Of a stretch of DNA of 64,000 nucleotides, positions 39,705 to 49,700 are shown one piece after another (the stretch's first letter is position 1; each line of letters starts with the position of its first letter). The notes beneath the pieces are model-generated. The model saw only the letters and a program-made list of their open reading frames with translations. It ran no database searches and was not told the origin of the DNA. Source of the stretch: a virus. The stretch spans positions 1 to 64,000 of IMG/VR virus record IMGVR_UViG_3300030419_007131. One strand, written 5' to 3'. The translations under genes were made by a program, and so were the position numbers.

Positions 39705-42548
39705 CTAATATGTTCCGATGTTCTCCGGTAATGCAATTGCCTTCATTATTAGAGGCGGGTAGGCTCCCGACCATCGGAAGGTGGCTGAATCTCCCACATT
39801 GTAAATAGCAAGACCAAGATAAAAACTATAAGAGGTCCCGGGAGTTAAACCAGTGAGGGTCCACTCTACAACATGCTGCTGGATGTCTGATTCATCAGCG
39901 AGGCATATAATCTGCTTCGATTCATAAACACTAGTGCCATCGAGTGGATCTGAATAGGTGGACCAACTACTTCCATTTGTAGAAAGTGCCATAACTGCAT
40001 AATCGCCCGAGTTAACATCCACAACTATCTGTGCCGTGAGGAGCACGTTTCCACCCGGAGGTGCTGTAAAAGTAACAAACGATTTGCTGCTGCCACTGAC
40101 GGCATAAGTCGGTGTCTGGCTGGTTGTTGTTTGTTGGATCTGATCATTATTCCCGGAGGCTCCGACAAAATACCCCAGGACAGCGCCCGGAATGTCAGCT
40201 GTCGGTGCCGTAATTTTTACACTGGCCGAGACATTGTGGTCTTTGTCGATGGTGAGAGACGTTACGCCGGCATTATAGAATTCGAAAGAACCCGTAGTGG
40301 TTTCATTACGGAATGAATAAGCTTCATTGCCTGTAGATCCAAACCCAATCCATGCGGCACGAGTAAGAGCGCCGCCGGCATTAGTGTAATAGTAGTCTTG
40401 GTAGCTTACTACTCCCTGCCCATCACGAGTATCTGAATCATACCACCTGAGATTGGGTGCAGTACCAGTGACCATGAGGGTGCCGTCTACAACGCAGTTC
40501 CCGTCTATCTGAGTATTCCCCTTCACATGCAAGGATGCGGAAGGTTCGACGCCGTCGCTGAGACCAATGGAAAGTTTGCCCGTTGTGGGGATTATCAAGT
40601 TGCCGTTAGAGCATGTGACGTTTTGGTTGCCATCGAGGAGGAGCGCGGGCGTTCCGTTACCGCTTCTTAAGTAAAGAGAATGCCCTGCGACGCTGGTGCC
40701 AAATAGGGTATATCCAAGGTCGTATCCACTAATCCATTCTGCATGTTGCCCCACGGCAGGAGAAGATAGGTAAATTCGACTCGACCCGGCATTCGTACCC
40801 ATAAGGGTCATGCCGGGGTAGCCATCCGACCCCTGTTCGAGGACCAATGTTCTAGCCGTCCAGTCAGGCGACCTGTTAACCGACCCGGATTTAATGTGGA
40901 GAGAACCAGAGGGCTCCACTCCAGCTGCCAGACCGATACCGACGCGTGTTCCAGCAAACACGTGACCCTCCGTAACAAACGCCGAGCCACTTATGCCGCC
41001 GGATGCCGAAACGGCGCCGGCAACATCCAAGAGGTGAGTGGGCGACGAAGTTCCGATACCAAGTTTACCATCGCCCCTAAGCATCATGCGCTCAGTTAAA
41101 GTAGTAGAACCCGACGTCACAGTGTGAAACGATATTCTTCCCCCCTGTGAGGCTCCATCGGCCCACGATGCATCGTCTGCCTCGCCAAGGATCATAGCAG
41201 CATATCCAAAACTCGTATTATCCTCGGAACCTGCGAAACGAATCTCTCCTAAATTCTCCCCGTTAGGCAACGAAGCATCGCCATATTTGCGAAAGTCTAA
41301 CTGCGCGCCATCGTTGATGCTTGTGTCTTCAGACCAAATAATGAGTTGAGGTATATCGGTTCCAGAAGTTGATCTGATTACTGCGTCACCCCTTACATCC
41401 AGTTCGACGGTGGGGACCGTCGTTCCAATACCGACGCGTGTTCCAGCAAACACATGGCCATCCGTAACAAACGATGAACCACTCACCCCGGCAGAGGCTG
41501 ACATAATACCGTCGACAGTAACATTGCCTCCTGCGGGGTCTAAAGTAATGTTTCCATCAACAGTAAATGTAAGATTAGCCGCAGTACCGTCATCATCAAC
41601 TGTTGTGATGGTGGTTGCGCCGGCGGTGGTGGTTTGAATCTGGAAGTAATCGCCACTATCGGCTGAGCTTTGAATCCTAAGATCGACATTGTTAGCGCCG
41701 TCCTCAACGTCAAGTTGGAGTCCATAGTTGAAGTCGCCGCCTTGTGCTGAGATCCTTGTGCCGGTGATGAGACTGCTGCCGTTTGTGCTACCTTGTGCAT
41801 CAATACGCGCGCCGTATACATAGGCGGCGCCGGCGTCAGCAGCATGCGTAAGCGTCGGCGTGACAGTCAAACCATACATGGTGTTGGTGCCATTGGTGGC
41901 TGTGGTGTTATCCATGTCAACTTTGAGACCGTACATGGTGTTGTTTGATGTGGAAGCACCAGTTTTGTCAAAATCGATATCTACTCCGACTAGTGTGGTT
42001 GCAGTAGTATCTGAGTGGCTCTTGACCATTTTGAGAGAACCAGAACCATCGTATGTCATGCCACTGTTCCCAGCGAAAGAGCCATTCTGATTGAACTGTA
42101 TATTAGTATCAGAGCCCGCGGCGTCGCCGGTCGCGATTCCAGTAAGATTGCTGCCATCGCCATGGAAAGTGGATCCCGAAACTTGACCGTCTGTTACGAA
42201 GGATGAGCCACTCAGTCCAGACGAAGCCGAAAGTGGGCCTTGAATGGCAACAGAGCCAGTAAATTGATGCAGATCAGTAGCGTCGTCGCCAAACTTGGAG
42301 GCACCACTAGCAGAAAGATAAGAAACCGTATGGTTTATGACATCATAGTTGTCGGATATAACCGTACCCGAAACATAGATAGACCCAGTAAAGAAGAGAG
42401 AGTCGCTGCCCGTTACATATGTAAAATTAGAAGAGCCGGTTTGTGCGGTCCCGCTACCATATTTATATTGTACTGCGCCAATAGGACCATCGGCGCCCTC
42501 GTCGGCGCTGCCGCTAACATACGCCCATCCTAAATACTTTCTAGCCAT
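39705..42548 (-). CDS. Tail fibre-type protein, repeat-rich (947 aa)
   Basis: Low-complexity Ser/Gly/Thr protein starting MARKYLGWAYVSGSADEGAD. It contains repeats of the form SGSSFVTDGHVFAGTRVGIG followed by T-x-P-x-x-x-L-D-V-x-G, three or more times, and GDGSNLTG. This VGIGT...LDV pattern is typical of trimeric beta-helical phage fibres. The C-terminal 180 residues lack repeats (QQTTTSQTPTYAVSGSSKSF onward; end YPPLIMKAIALPENIGTY) and are a candidate receptor-binding tip. ATTAAATAG lies 21 bp upstream. Confidence 0.75.
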   Translation of the reverse strand: MARKYLGWAYVSGSADEGADGPIGAVQYKYGSGTAQTGSSNFTYVTGSDSLFFTGSIYVSGTVISDNYDVINHTVSYLSASGASKFGDDATDLHQFTGSVAIQGPLSASSGLSGSSFVTDGQVSGSTFHGDGSNLTGIATGDAAGSDTNIQFNQNGSFAGNSGMTYDGSGSLKMVKSHSDTTATTLVGVDIDFDKTGASTSNNTMYGLKVDMDNTTATNGTNTMYGLTVTPTLTHAADAGAAYVYGARIDAQGSTNGSSLITGTRISAQGGDFNYGLQLDVEDGANNVDLRIQSSADSGDYFQIQTTTAGATTITTVDDDGTAANLTFTVDGNITLDPAGGNVTVDGIMSASAGVSGSSFVTDGHVFAGTRVGIGTTVPTVELDVRGDAVIRSTSGTDIPQLIIWSEDTSINDGAQLDFRKYGDASLPNGENLGEIRFAGSEDNTSFGYAAMILGEADDASWADGASQGGRISFHTVTSGSTTLTERMMLRGDGKLGIGTSSPTHLLDVAGAVSASGGISGSAFVTEGHVFAGTRVGIGLAAGVEPSGSLHIKSGSVNRSPDWTARTLVLEQGSDGYPGMTLMGTNAGSSRIYLSSPAVGQHAEWISGYDLGYTLFGTSVAGHSLYLRSGNGTPALLLDGNQNVTCSNGNLIIPTTGKLSIGLSDGVEPSASLHVKGNTQIDGNCVVDGTLMVTGTAPNLRWYDSDTRDGQGVVSYQDYYYTNAGGALTRAAWIGFGSTGNEAYSFRNETTTGSFEFYNAGVTSLTIDKDHNVSASVKITAPTADIPGAVLGYFVGASGNNDQIQQTTTSQTPTYAVSGSSKSFVTFTAPPGGNVLLTAQIVVDVNSGDYAVMALSTNGSSWSTYSDPLDGTSVYESKQIICLADESDIQQHVVEWTLTGLTPGTSYSFYLGLAIYNVGDSATFRWSGAYPPLIMKAIALPENIGTY

Positions 42549-42568
42549 TTTATAGTGTCTCCAACTCT

Positions 42569-42577
42569 ATTAAATAG
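42569..42577 (-). promoter_or_regulatory. ATTAAATAG motif, candidate late promoter for a fibre gene
   Basis: 21 bp before the fibre ATG at 42548. Confidence 0.5.
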
Positions 42578-42607
42578 TCCATCGTTGCTAGTACGGCTCA
42601 GGGATTA

Positions 42608-43837
42608 TCATTCCCCGTGCTCCGATCTGCCATCATGAAGAATGAACCAATGGGTTCCTGTACTAATTACGCTTAAACTTTGAGGAGTAGTGCCCTCAAT
42701 ATCCACCTTAGCTTGATCTGATTCCAAATTCGGGCCTTGGAACGTGGTCGAAGTCCCGGAACTAGTAACACTCAAAACATCGTTGGCCCCCTGAGCATGA
42801 CTCACAACATGATACATACGCCCTGTGACCCCGGATGGATTAGGGAGAGTAAACGCAGCATCGCCGTTGCCCGTATAATCAACCACATAATGAGTTTCGT
42901 CAACAGTAATACTTCCTGCTATTTGGGTATAGTTGCCGGCTTGAGATCCGCTTACTTCAAAAGTTGAGGCCGGAGTTGCACTGCCGATTCCCACCCTATC
43001 ATTGGCGGCGTCAGTACGAAAAAGGTTAGCCTGATTTTCTCCTTTTACCTGAAGGTCAATATCTAGCGCTCCGTAATTAATCATCAACTTATCAGTAGAA
43101 TCTTCTTGACATTTTAAGAATCCCCTCCCGCCAACATAAAGAACTATTTCATCCTCTGAGAATTGGATGTATGTATCGGCATCTCCGTTATGATAAATGT
43201 ATTCGTCGACGCCGATGTTGCCTGCAACGTCAAGAGTGTAGTCGGGGGAATCTGTGCCGATGCCCACCCTGCCGGATCCGGTGACCGCCAAAACCGGACT
43301 CTGTGCCGAATCATGACAAATGAATATCATACTATCATCAGAAGAGGAAAGATGCATGAGAGACGTTGGGGTCCAGGCGAGGCCCGCATCGGGCCCAATA
43401 CTAAAGAAACCATTGCTATCAATAGCAGCCTTTATTACGGCACCAATTCTGAAGTACATATCTTGACCAGCAACAGAGTTTAAACTGAGATCTCCCGCGG
43501 ATCCAATTAAAAGGTTGTATTTCGCATGTCTGCCGGTGCCGTGATGATCTTGATTACTGTGCCCCAGAAACCCATATGTGGTGGACTGAGGCCATGCGCC
43601 CAGCTCTAAACGCCCCATTCTTACAATAGATGCAGATACAGGAACATCGAGAGCAAACGTAGAATCGGGTTGGGCGCCGATTCCAACCGTTGACGAGGAT
43701 ACCACTAGGGTAGCAGAGCCCCCAGTTACAACGCCGAAGGCATCTTCGCTCCAATCTAAAAATGTATTTCCCTGAGCATCATCTTCGTTGTAGATGTCGC
43801 CCCGATTGACTTTGCCTTTTGTATATTTATAAGCCAT
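42608..43837 (-). CDS. Tail fibre-type protein (409 aa)
   Basis: Begins MAYKYTKGKVNRGDIYNEDD, with three VGIG...P...LDV-type repeats (VGIGAQPDSTFALDV, VGIGTDSPDYTLDVAGNIG, VGIGSATPASTFEVSG). The C-terminal domain (FTLPNPSGVTGRMYHVVSHA to SVISTGTHWFILHDG) is shared in outline with the fibres at 43930 and 45480. CTAAATAG ends 7 bp after the start region (43844-43851). A strong terminator (43866-43897) separates it from the preceding fibre, so it is its own transcription unit. Confidence 0.7.
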   Translation of the reverse strand: MAYKYTKGKVNRGDIYNEDDAQGNTFLDWSEDAFGVVTGGSATLVVSSSTVGIGAQPDSTFALDVPVSASIVRMGRLELGAWPQSTTYGFLGHSNQDHHGTGRHAKYNLLIGSAGDLSLNSVAGQDMYFRIGAVIKAAIDSNGFFSIGPDAGLAWTPTSLMHLSSSDDSMIFICHDSAQSPVLAVTGSGRVGIGTDSPDYTLDVAGNIGVDEYIYHNGDADTYIQFSEDEIVLYVGGRGFLKCQEDSTDKLMINYGALDIDLQVKGENQANLFRTDAANDRVGIGSATPASTFEVSGSQAGNYTQIAGSITVDETHYVVDYTGNGDAAFTLPNPSGVTGRMYHVVSHAQGANDVLSVTSSGTSTTFQGPNLESDQAKVDIEGTTPQSLSVISTGTHWFILHDGRSEHGE

Positions 43838-43843
43838 CTCACA

Positions 43844-43851
43844 CTAAATAG
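43844..43851 (-). promoter_or_regulatory. CTAAATAG motif, candidate late promoter for a fibre gene
   Basis: 7 bp before the ATG at 43837 and downstream of a strong terminator. Confidence 0.55.
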
Positions 43852-43865
43852 AAACTACCAAACAA

Positions 43866-43897
43866 AAAGGGTGGGTACCCCGAAAGATACCCACCCT
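43866..43897 (-). terminator. Terminator after the fibre gene at 43930
   Basis: 11-bp stem AAGGGTGGGTA / TACCCACCCTT around a 10-nt loop, then TTTTTGTTTGG in sense. Confidence 0.85.
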
Positions 43898-43929
43898 TAA
43901 AATTGTCTATTTCTAGAGCGACTCTAATA

Positions 43930-45324
43930 TTAGAGGACTCTGAAAGTATTATCTGCAACCTTATACAACATCACAGCTGCATACGGCGATTCGAGACGAA
44001 TCTCGGTTTCACCGTCAATATTATCAGCCGCGCCTACCGAGCAGGTAATCTTAGCGTAATTCGTATCAGACACACCACCGGCCATCTTCACGCGGACGAC
44101 GTCACCATCGTCCAACGACGAGGCTGCCGGCAACGTGTATGTGCGGGCCGCACTAAGCGACGCGCTAGCATAGTTCGTACCTTCAACAAGATCACGATCT
44201 TGGTTACCAATAGCAGTAATGGTTCCAGCAGCAGCGAGGCTGATCTTACCATTAGCAGCGCTGAGGCCCGAGCCTACAACACCGGTAACAAAAGTAGCCC
44301 AAGAAAGATAATCAAAGGCATTGTTAGAACTATTCCAGACCAAGAACGGCCTGTCGCCATTCGGATCGACAACGAGTTCACTCACGGAACTAACCACGAT
44401 CTTACCATTAATGCCAAGTTCGCCAGAACTGAGTTCAAGCAAGTCAGTGTCGCTAGCAATACCAATGTGTTGACCGTCGTCAATGATCAGCTCCTTACCA
44501 GCGAGCTGGCCAGAACCAGAGATGGTGCTCTCTGCAACAACAGCACCGGCAGTTGAAACGGTAAACTTCGAAGCATTAACATCGATGCCACCATCGAGGT
44601 CAGAAACACCAACGACAGTAAGCTTGCCACCGAGGTCAGCAGCACCATCAAGATCAAAAGTGGTTGCGCTTAACAGACCAGAACCAGAGATGTTTGTTGC
44701 ACCAGCAATTGCACCGGCAGCGCTAATACCACCAGACTGAAGCGCCAACGAAGTGCCAGCCAGAGTGTCAAAAGTAGCAGCAGCACCGGAGACGGTGCTC
44801 TCTGCAACAACAGCACCGGCAGTTGAAACGGTGAACTTGGAACCATTAACATCAATGCCGCCGTCAAGGTCAGAAACACCAACGACAGTAAGCTTGCCAC
44901 CGAGGTCAGCAGCACCATCAAGATCAAAAGTGGTTGCGCTTAACAGACCAGAACCAGAAATGCTAGTTGCACCAGCAATCGCATTAGCAGTTGTGATGCC
45001 GCCAGAGAAAACAGCACCAGCCTGAAAAGTAGGCACACCTTCAACATTTAAAGTACCATCGATGTCAGTGTCGCCGTCTGCAGCAACACTGAACTCAGCC
45101 ATCGTGATTGTGCCAACCGTTAAGTCACCAGACGCATCGATTGTGGTTGCGCCGGCGATTGAGCCTGCGTTGGTGATGCCACCAGCTTGAACGTTAAGGG
45201 CCGTAGCCGTAATAGCGTCGAAGCTTCCTGCGGCACCTGAAACCGCACCTTCTGCGGTTACTGTGTCTTCGTACGTTGTAGCTCCTTCGAGATACGCAGT
45301 ACCTAATTGGAATTTATAAGCCAT
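43930..45324 (-). CDS. Tail fibre-type protein with internal duplication (464 aa)
   Basis: Begins MAYKFQLGTAYLEGATTYED. It is almost wholly built of short Ala/Gly/Thr/Asp repeats (GAAGSFDAITATALNVQAGG style). A 190-bp block is present twice, 270 bp apart and in frame, giving two near-identical copies of the stretch SGLLSATTFDLDGAADLGGK through DLDGGIDVN. The C-terminus (NIDGETEIRLESPYAAVMLY) resembles the end of the fibre at 45480. TAGGAGGA precedes the ATG. It is followed by a terminator. Confidence 0.7.
   Translation of the reverse strand: MAYKFQLGTAYLEGATTYEDTVTAEGAVSGAAGSFDAITATALNVQAGGITNAGSIAGATTIDASGDLTVGTITMAEFSVAADGDTDIDGTLNVEGVPTFQAGAVFSGGITTANAIAGATSISGSGLLSATTFDLDGAADLGGKLTVVGVSDLDGGIDVNGSKFTVSTAGAVVAESTVSGAAATFDTLAGTSLALQSGGISAAGAIAGATNISGSGLLSATTFDLDGAADLGGKLTVVGVSDLDGGIDVNASKFTVSTAGAVVAESTISGSGQLAGKELIIDDGQHIGIASDTDLLELSSGELGINGKIVVSSVSELVVDPNGDRPFLVWNSSNNAFDYLSWATFVTGVVGSGLSAANGKISLAAAGTITAIGNQDRDLVEGTNYASASLSAARTYTLPAASSLDDGDVVRVKMAGGVSDTNYAKITCSVGAADNIDGETEIRLESPYAAVMLYKVADNTFRVL
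44524..44713 (-). repeat. 190-bp direct repeat in a fibre gene, copy 1
   Basis: Nearly identical to 44794-44983, 270 bp apart, so the reading frame is kept. Differences are a few substitutions. Confidence 0.85.
44794..44983 (-). repeat. 190-bp direct repeat in a fibre gene, copy 2
   Basis: Partner of 44524-44713; the pair could recombine to lose or gain 90 codons. Confidence 0.85.
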
Positions 45325-45479
45325 ATTTAAATCCTCCTATGTTATGGCAAAACGGGTGAAAAAATTATAAATCGGTTCGCGAACACTCATCGGAGGAGTA
45401 GTAAATTTTAATTATAGAAATCCACATCCGTTTCTACTACATATAGTATTCCTTTGACGAAATATCCCATATATTTTTA
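45325..45479. other. Intergenic gap between two fibre genes
   Basis: 155 bp, AT-rich. Contains TATAAAT (45366-45372) that may be a diverged late motif, and AGGAGGA before the gene at 45324. No reading frame of note and no clear terminator. Confidence 0.4.
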
Positions 45480-46751
45480 TTAATAAATAAACCAATTAGT
45501 GCCGTTCGAATAAAGCAAAATAGAACCATAAGGAGATTCGATAGTTACGTCACTCGCTCCGTCAATAGTCTGAGAAGCAGAAGCCGCAACCGATATAGTA
45601 TTGGAGACACTTGCAGCGCCCGACTCATCCTTAATAACCAACACTTGACCTTCGGAAAACGAGGTTGCATCCACTTCAATTTCTGTCGGAACAGCACTTA
45701 CTCCCAAAATATAATCAGTTACCGAAGCCGTATAGACGGTTGACACAGTCGTACGATGATGAACGACGCCTCCCGATAGATGAGAGCCCCCCTTTACCGT
45801 AACAGTAGAACCATCATAGGTTAGGTTAGCTGATGCCCCGAAAGATCCATTATTATTAAACTGTATCTGAGTGTTGGCGCCATCGGGTGACGTCGTTCCG
45901 CCACCCCCAGTTGTTAAAACAACATTATTATCTGTGTCTAAGGATAAAAAACTGCCCGGACCGGCGATTGTTCCTGAAACTGGTTCTATATTAACTAATG
46001 ACGCGGAAAGAGTTGTCATTTCCGCAACTGACCCAGTATAAGATCCGGTGAGAGTCGCCCCATTAAAAGTTAAATTAGCTGAGCCCCCAAACGAACCGGC
46101 ATTATTGAACTGAATCTGCGTGGTGGCGCCACCAGGGGTTCCACCCCCTCCCGAGCCAGTTAGGCGTGTAAGCGCATAGTCCCCAACATAAATGAATGCA
46201 TCCACATAAGCCGGATTTTCATCCGAATCAGTGGGAGGATCCTGTTGAAAAAAGATTCCGTTATAATAATCTAATACCCAGTCACGAGCATCAAGAGCGG
46301 GGATTTGAGTAATTCCGGAGGACGTATGATATACGAGAGCAGTATAGGCAGCACCAAAGGAAGGAGGGATAATCTGAAGGGTTCCGGTTGTTTCATTTAA
46401 AACCTGACCGTTAACATAGAAGCCGCTGCCAGCATTGGGATTGGATGATTTAGACTCATAGTCTGCTGGCAGGCTTAATGCAAATGCCTGATAGCGACCG
46501 TTCGAGTCTTTGGTGCCCGCCATTGGAGTAGCCACTAATGATACCATCTCAGCAACGCCCCCCAAAATAGTATAATATGAACTCGAAACAGGTGTAGGGG
46601 GCTCATACCCAAAGATAGTGCTCGCCCCCATACTGATGTTGGAACCAATACCCTCGTTCGAAACTCCCTTTGTATTAGAGGTTTGTGCCTTTCCTAAGAC
46701 CTTTTTGAACGAAAGATTAAGTTTTGAAGTATCTGTCAATGCAGTGGACAT
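45480..46751 (-). CDS. Tail fibre-type protein (423 aa)
   Basis: The N-terminal 200 residues (MSTALTDTSKLNLSFKKVLG; ALDARDWVLDYYNGIFFQQD) are a distinct attachment-type domain. The middle has two GATTQIQFNNAGSFGGSANL repeats that are also found, at DNA level, in the large fibre at 46752. The end TIDGASDVTIESPYGSILLY then SNGTNWFIY matches the fibre at 43930. Gene-to-gene spacing with the large fibre is 0 bp. A 155-bp gap after the gene holds AT-rich sequence and a TATAAAT-like site but no clear gene. Confidence 0.7.
   Translation of the reverse strand: MSTALTDTSKLNLSFKKVLGKAQTSNTKGVSNEGIGSNISMGASTIFGYEPPTPVSSSYYTILGGVAEMVSLVATPMAGTKDSNGRYQAFALSLPADYESKSSNPNAGSGFYVNGQVLNETTGTLQIIPPSFGAAYTALVYHTSSGITQIPALDARDWVLDYYNGIFFQQDPPTDSDENPAYVDAFIYVGDYALTRLTGSGGGGTPGGATTQIQFNNAGSFGGSANLTFNGATLTGSYTGSVAEMTTLSASLVNIEPVSGTIAGPGSFLSLDTDNNVVLTTGGGGTTSPDGANTQIQFNNNGSFGASANLTYDGSTVTVKGGSHLSGGVVHHRTTVSTVYTASVTDYILGVSAVPTEIEVDATSFSEGQVLVIKDESGAASVSNTISVAASASQTIDGASDVTIESPYGSILLYSNGTNWFIY
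46027..46132 (-). repeat. Fibre repeat module shared between genes
   Basis: About 105 bp (encoding the GSYTGS to QIQFNNAGSF type module) with close relatives at about 49320-49425 and 49746-49851 in the neighbouring large fibre gene. Confidence 0.65.
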
Positions 46752-49700
46752 TTAGCTACTCCCCCATGATATACTTAGGGCCGAGATATATCCAGTCCAC
46801 GCTGCGTCAGCGACTATTTTTATAACTATGTTCTCATTTTGCTCAACAGTTTGTGTAACAAAAGTGCCTTCATGAGTGTCACTATTGATCTCTAGACCGC
46901 CTGCCGGTGGCGTACCCACATATGCCCCATCAAAATCGCCCAGCTGTGCTGGGTCACTGGCAGTGGCAGAACCTAAATCAAGCCATCCAGTGGCCTTTCC
47001 AGTGGATGTGGTAGGCAATTTAACAAATACATGTATGTTAGTGCTAGACAATGCGGTTGTCGCCGGGACAATACGCGTTGAGGAGTCACCCGTAAACGTA
47101 AGTTCAAAGTTAGTCTGAGAAGCTGCACCAGTATTAGTAAAGTAACGGAAAAGTGTACGAACACCTGAGATTCCCGAATAATCAACATTTGAACTTGGAC
47201 CATTGGAGACGGCACTGAAGTCTCCGCTATTAGGTATATCACTATCAATTGGAGAATAGAGTCGCTGGTTGTAGTATAAAAGGCCATCATTAGTAAGCAA
47301 AGAGCTTGTCGAGTTCCATGCATTTGAAGAAGACGTTACGTCAGTTTGTGCAGCATAAGAAGACAGGCTTCCCGAGATCACACGATAATCTTCGCGCCTG
47401 AAGGTTTCACTAGTAGTGGTAGATGTGTTGGCTCTATTATATGCGAGAATACCACTGATCGACTGAGATCCTCCATTCGACAGATTAGACTTGAGAGGAT
47501 GAGCAACATTGACGCCAGCCGCAATAGAACTATCTAAGATCGAAGTGGTATCAATCGTAAGGCTGCCCGTCAATTGCAAAATCTTCGTTTCGTCTTCGCT
47601 CCCCACGCTAATGCTAGGCATCGCCTGTGACGGAATGGAACCATTTGTAACAGTATAGGAAATGTTCGTCGAAGTATAGACATTTCTATACGCGTTCGAC
47701 ACATCAGTTCTGTACTGAGCAGTGCCGGCAGTGTGATACTTGACTCCGGATATACGTGTATCACCGCTCATGGACAAGGTATCCAGCGCGCTGTTTGAGG
47801 CGGCCAGAGCATTACTATTAGAATCGTTAACCCAGGCAACAAAGTTAGTAGTGCGATCAAAGGTTGAAGAAGTATGAACCACACGCAAGTAGTTCCACCC
47901 TTCCCGCTGATCAGCTGCTACAACCTTGTATTTACCCGTACGATGTTGAAACAGATCCAATTCCGTTCCATCTGTAAACTCTGCTGACCCGGTTTGACTG
48001 AGATCATAAAAACCGGACCCATTGCCGTTTAGCTGAGTTCCAGTTCCAGAGCCGGGGACGCCGGTGCCGACTGCAGGGTCGGTCATGGAGGCAGTATGAA
48101 GCGTAGAACCGTTAACCTCTAATACTAAATTTCCAAGGTCAGCATCGCCAAATGAATTAGCTGGGTAGTTTACACCATCTGCAGAGACATCCTCGTTGAG
48201 GTCTCCGTTTATTACAGTACTACCATTGAAGGTGCCGCGTCGCAGGTTGTTGCTACTTGTAGAGGTGGAATACGTTCCGTTAATGTCAACGGCCGAGAAG
48301 CCGGCATCCGTGCCTACGTTGGTATAACCACTAATGGACTGTGAAGACCCAAAGGAAAGTTCCGCCGACGCGCCACTATCATTGCAATCAATGTCATCTA
48401 GATTAGGAGCGGGGCCTGGGGATAGAGCCTTTAAGATTTCATTGAATCGATCGACGGCTGTGCCGACTGGAGTGGTTACCGCAAAATCAGTAAAGAGACC
48501 ATCCGCATAAGAACTATCCTCGGCAGCTCCGATAGTTAAACCGGTCAATGCGTCGCCGCCGCCATGATAAGAGCTGGCTGACACTGTACTAGAAGCCGTG
48601 ATCCGGCCTGTTACGTTAAAGACAGATCCATCAAAAGCTAGGCCGGCGTTCGATATAACATCGTTGCTGTTCATGTATAAAATTTGATTATTGGAAAAAT
48701 CAGAACCCAGTAGTTCCATGCTATTAAAAGCCGCCGTATCGCCGTCAACCGCCGCGGAGCTTGATATAGCCCCACTGACTGTAAGCGTGCTCCCAAGAAT
48801 GGCTGCGCCGACGACCTCCAAAGTGCTAGAACCAGACATCGTTCCTACTACGCCGAAGTTGCTGCCATCAAAGGTGAGGCCCGCATTTGACGTAACGTCG
48901 TTGCTGGACATATATAAAATACGATTCGTTGCAAAGTCTCCCCCCATTAATTCCATGCTATCGAATGCCGCAGAACTCGCATCGACACTACTAGCACCGG
49001 ATATGGCCCCACTCACCGTTAAGGTGCTTCCTAACGTAGCGGCACCCACGACTTGCAACGTGCTAGAGCCCGACACTGTTCCCACCACAGCGAAGTTGCT
49101 GCCATCGAAAGTAAGGTTACTAGAGCCACCAAATGCGCCGGCGTTATTAAACTGTATCTGAGTGTTGGCGCCTCCGGGGCTTGTGGTTGCCCCGTCGCCT
49201 GGAGACAAGACAACGTTGTTGTTTACATCTAGTGACAAGTAGCTGCCCGGGCCCGCAAGAGTGCCACTAGCCACGCTTAGGTTTACTGCTGAAGCTGACA
49301 GGGTTGACACCTCTGCGAGAGAGCCAGTATAAGATCCCGTCAGCGTTGTGCCGTTAAAAGTTAAATTAGCAGAGCCGGCAAATGCACCCGCACTATTGTA
49401 CTGCAACTGAGTTGTAGCGCCGGCGGCTGATGTGGTGATGCCACTCAGATTAGAGCCGTCGCCATAAAATGCAGAAGCCGAGATATTAACCGAGGCCGAC
49501 ATAGAACCGCTTACTGAAACTTCGTGATCAGGTGCGGACGTACCTCCGATGGCCAGACTACTCGTTACATAAGCCTGACTTCCATTAATAGTGGTGAAGA
49601 TGCCTCCGACGCCACCCCCAGTCGAGGAGGTTACAATAAAGTTATTATTTGCATCCAAAGCTAGATAACTGCCGGGGCCTCCCATCGAGCCCGAAGTCGG

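Noticed and set aside
43903-44556. Plus-strand open frame starting in an intergenic gap opposite a fibre
   Set aside because: No ribosome site, antisense to repeats, and its start overlaps a terminator region of the minus strand.
45325-45479. tRNA or small RNA gene in the gap between fibre genes
   Set aside because: No cloverleaf, T-loop sequence or stable hairpin is visible.
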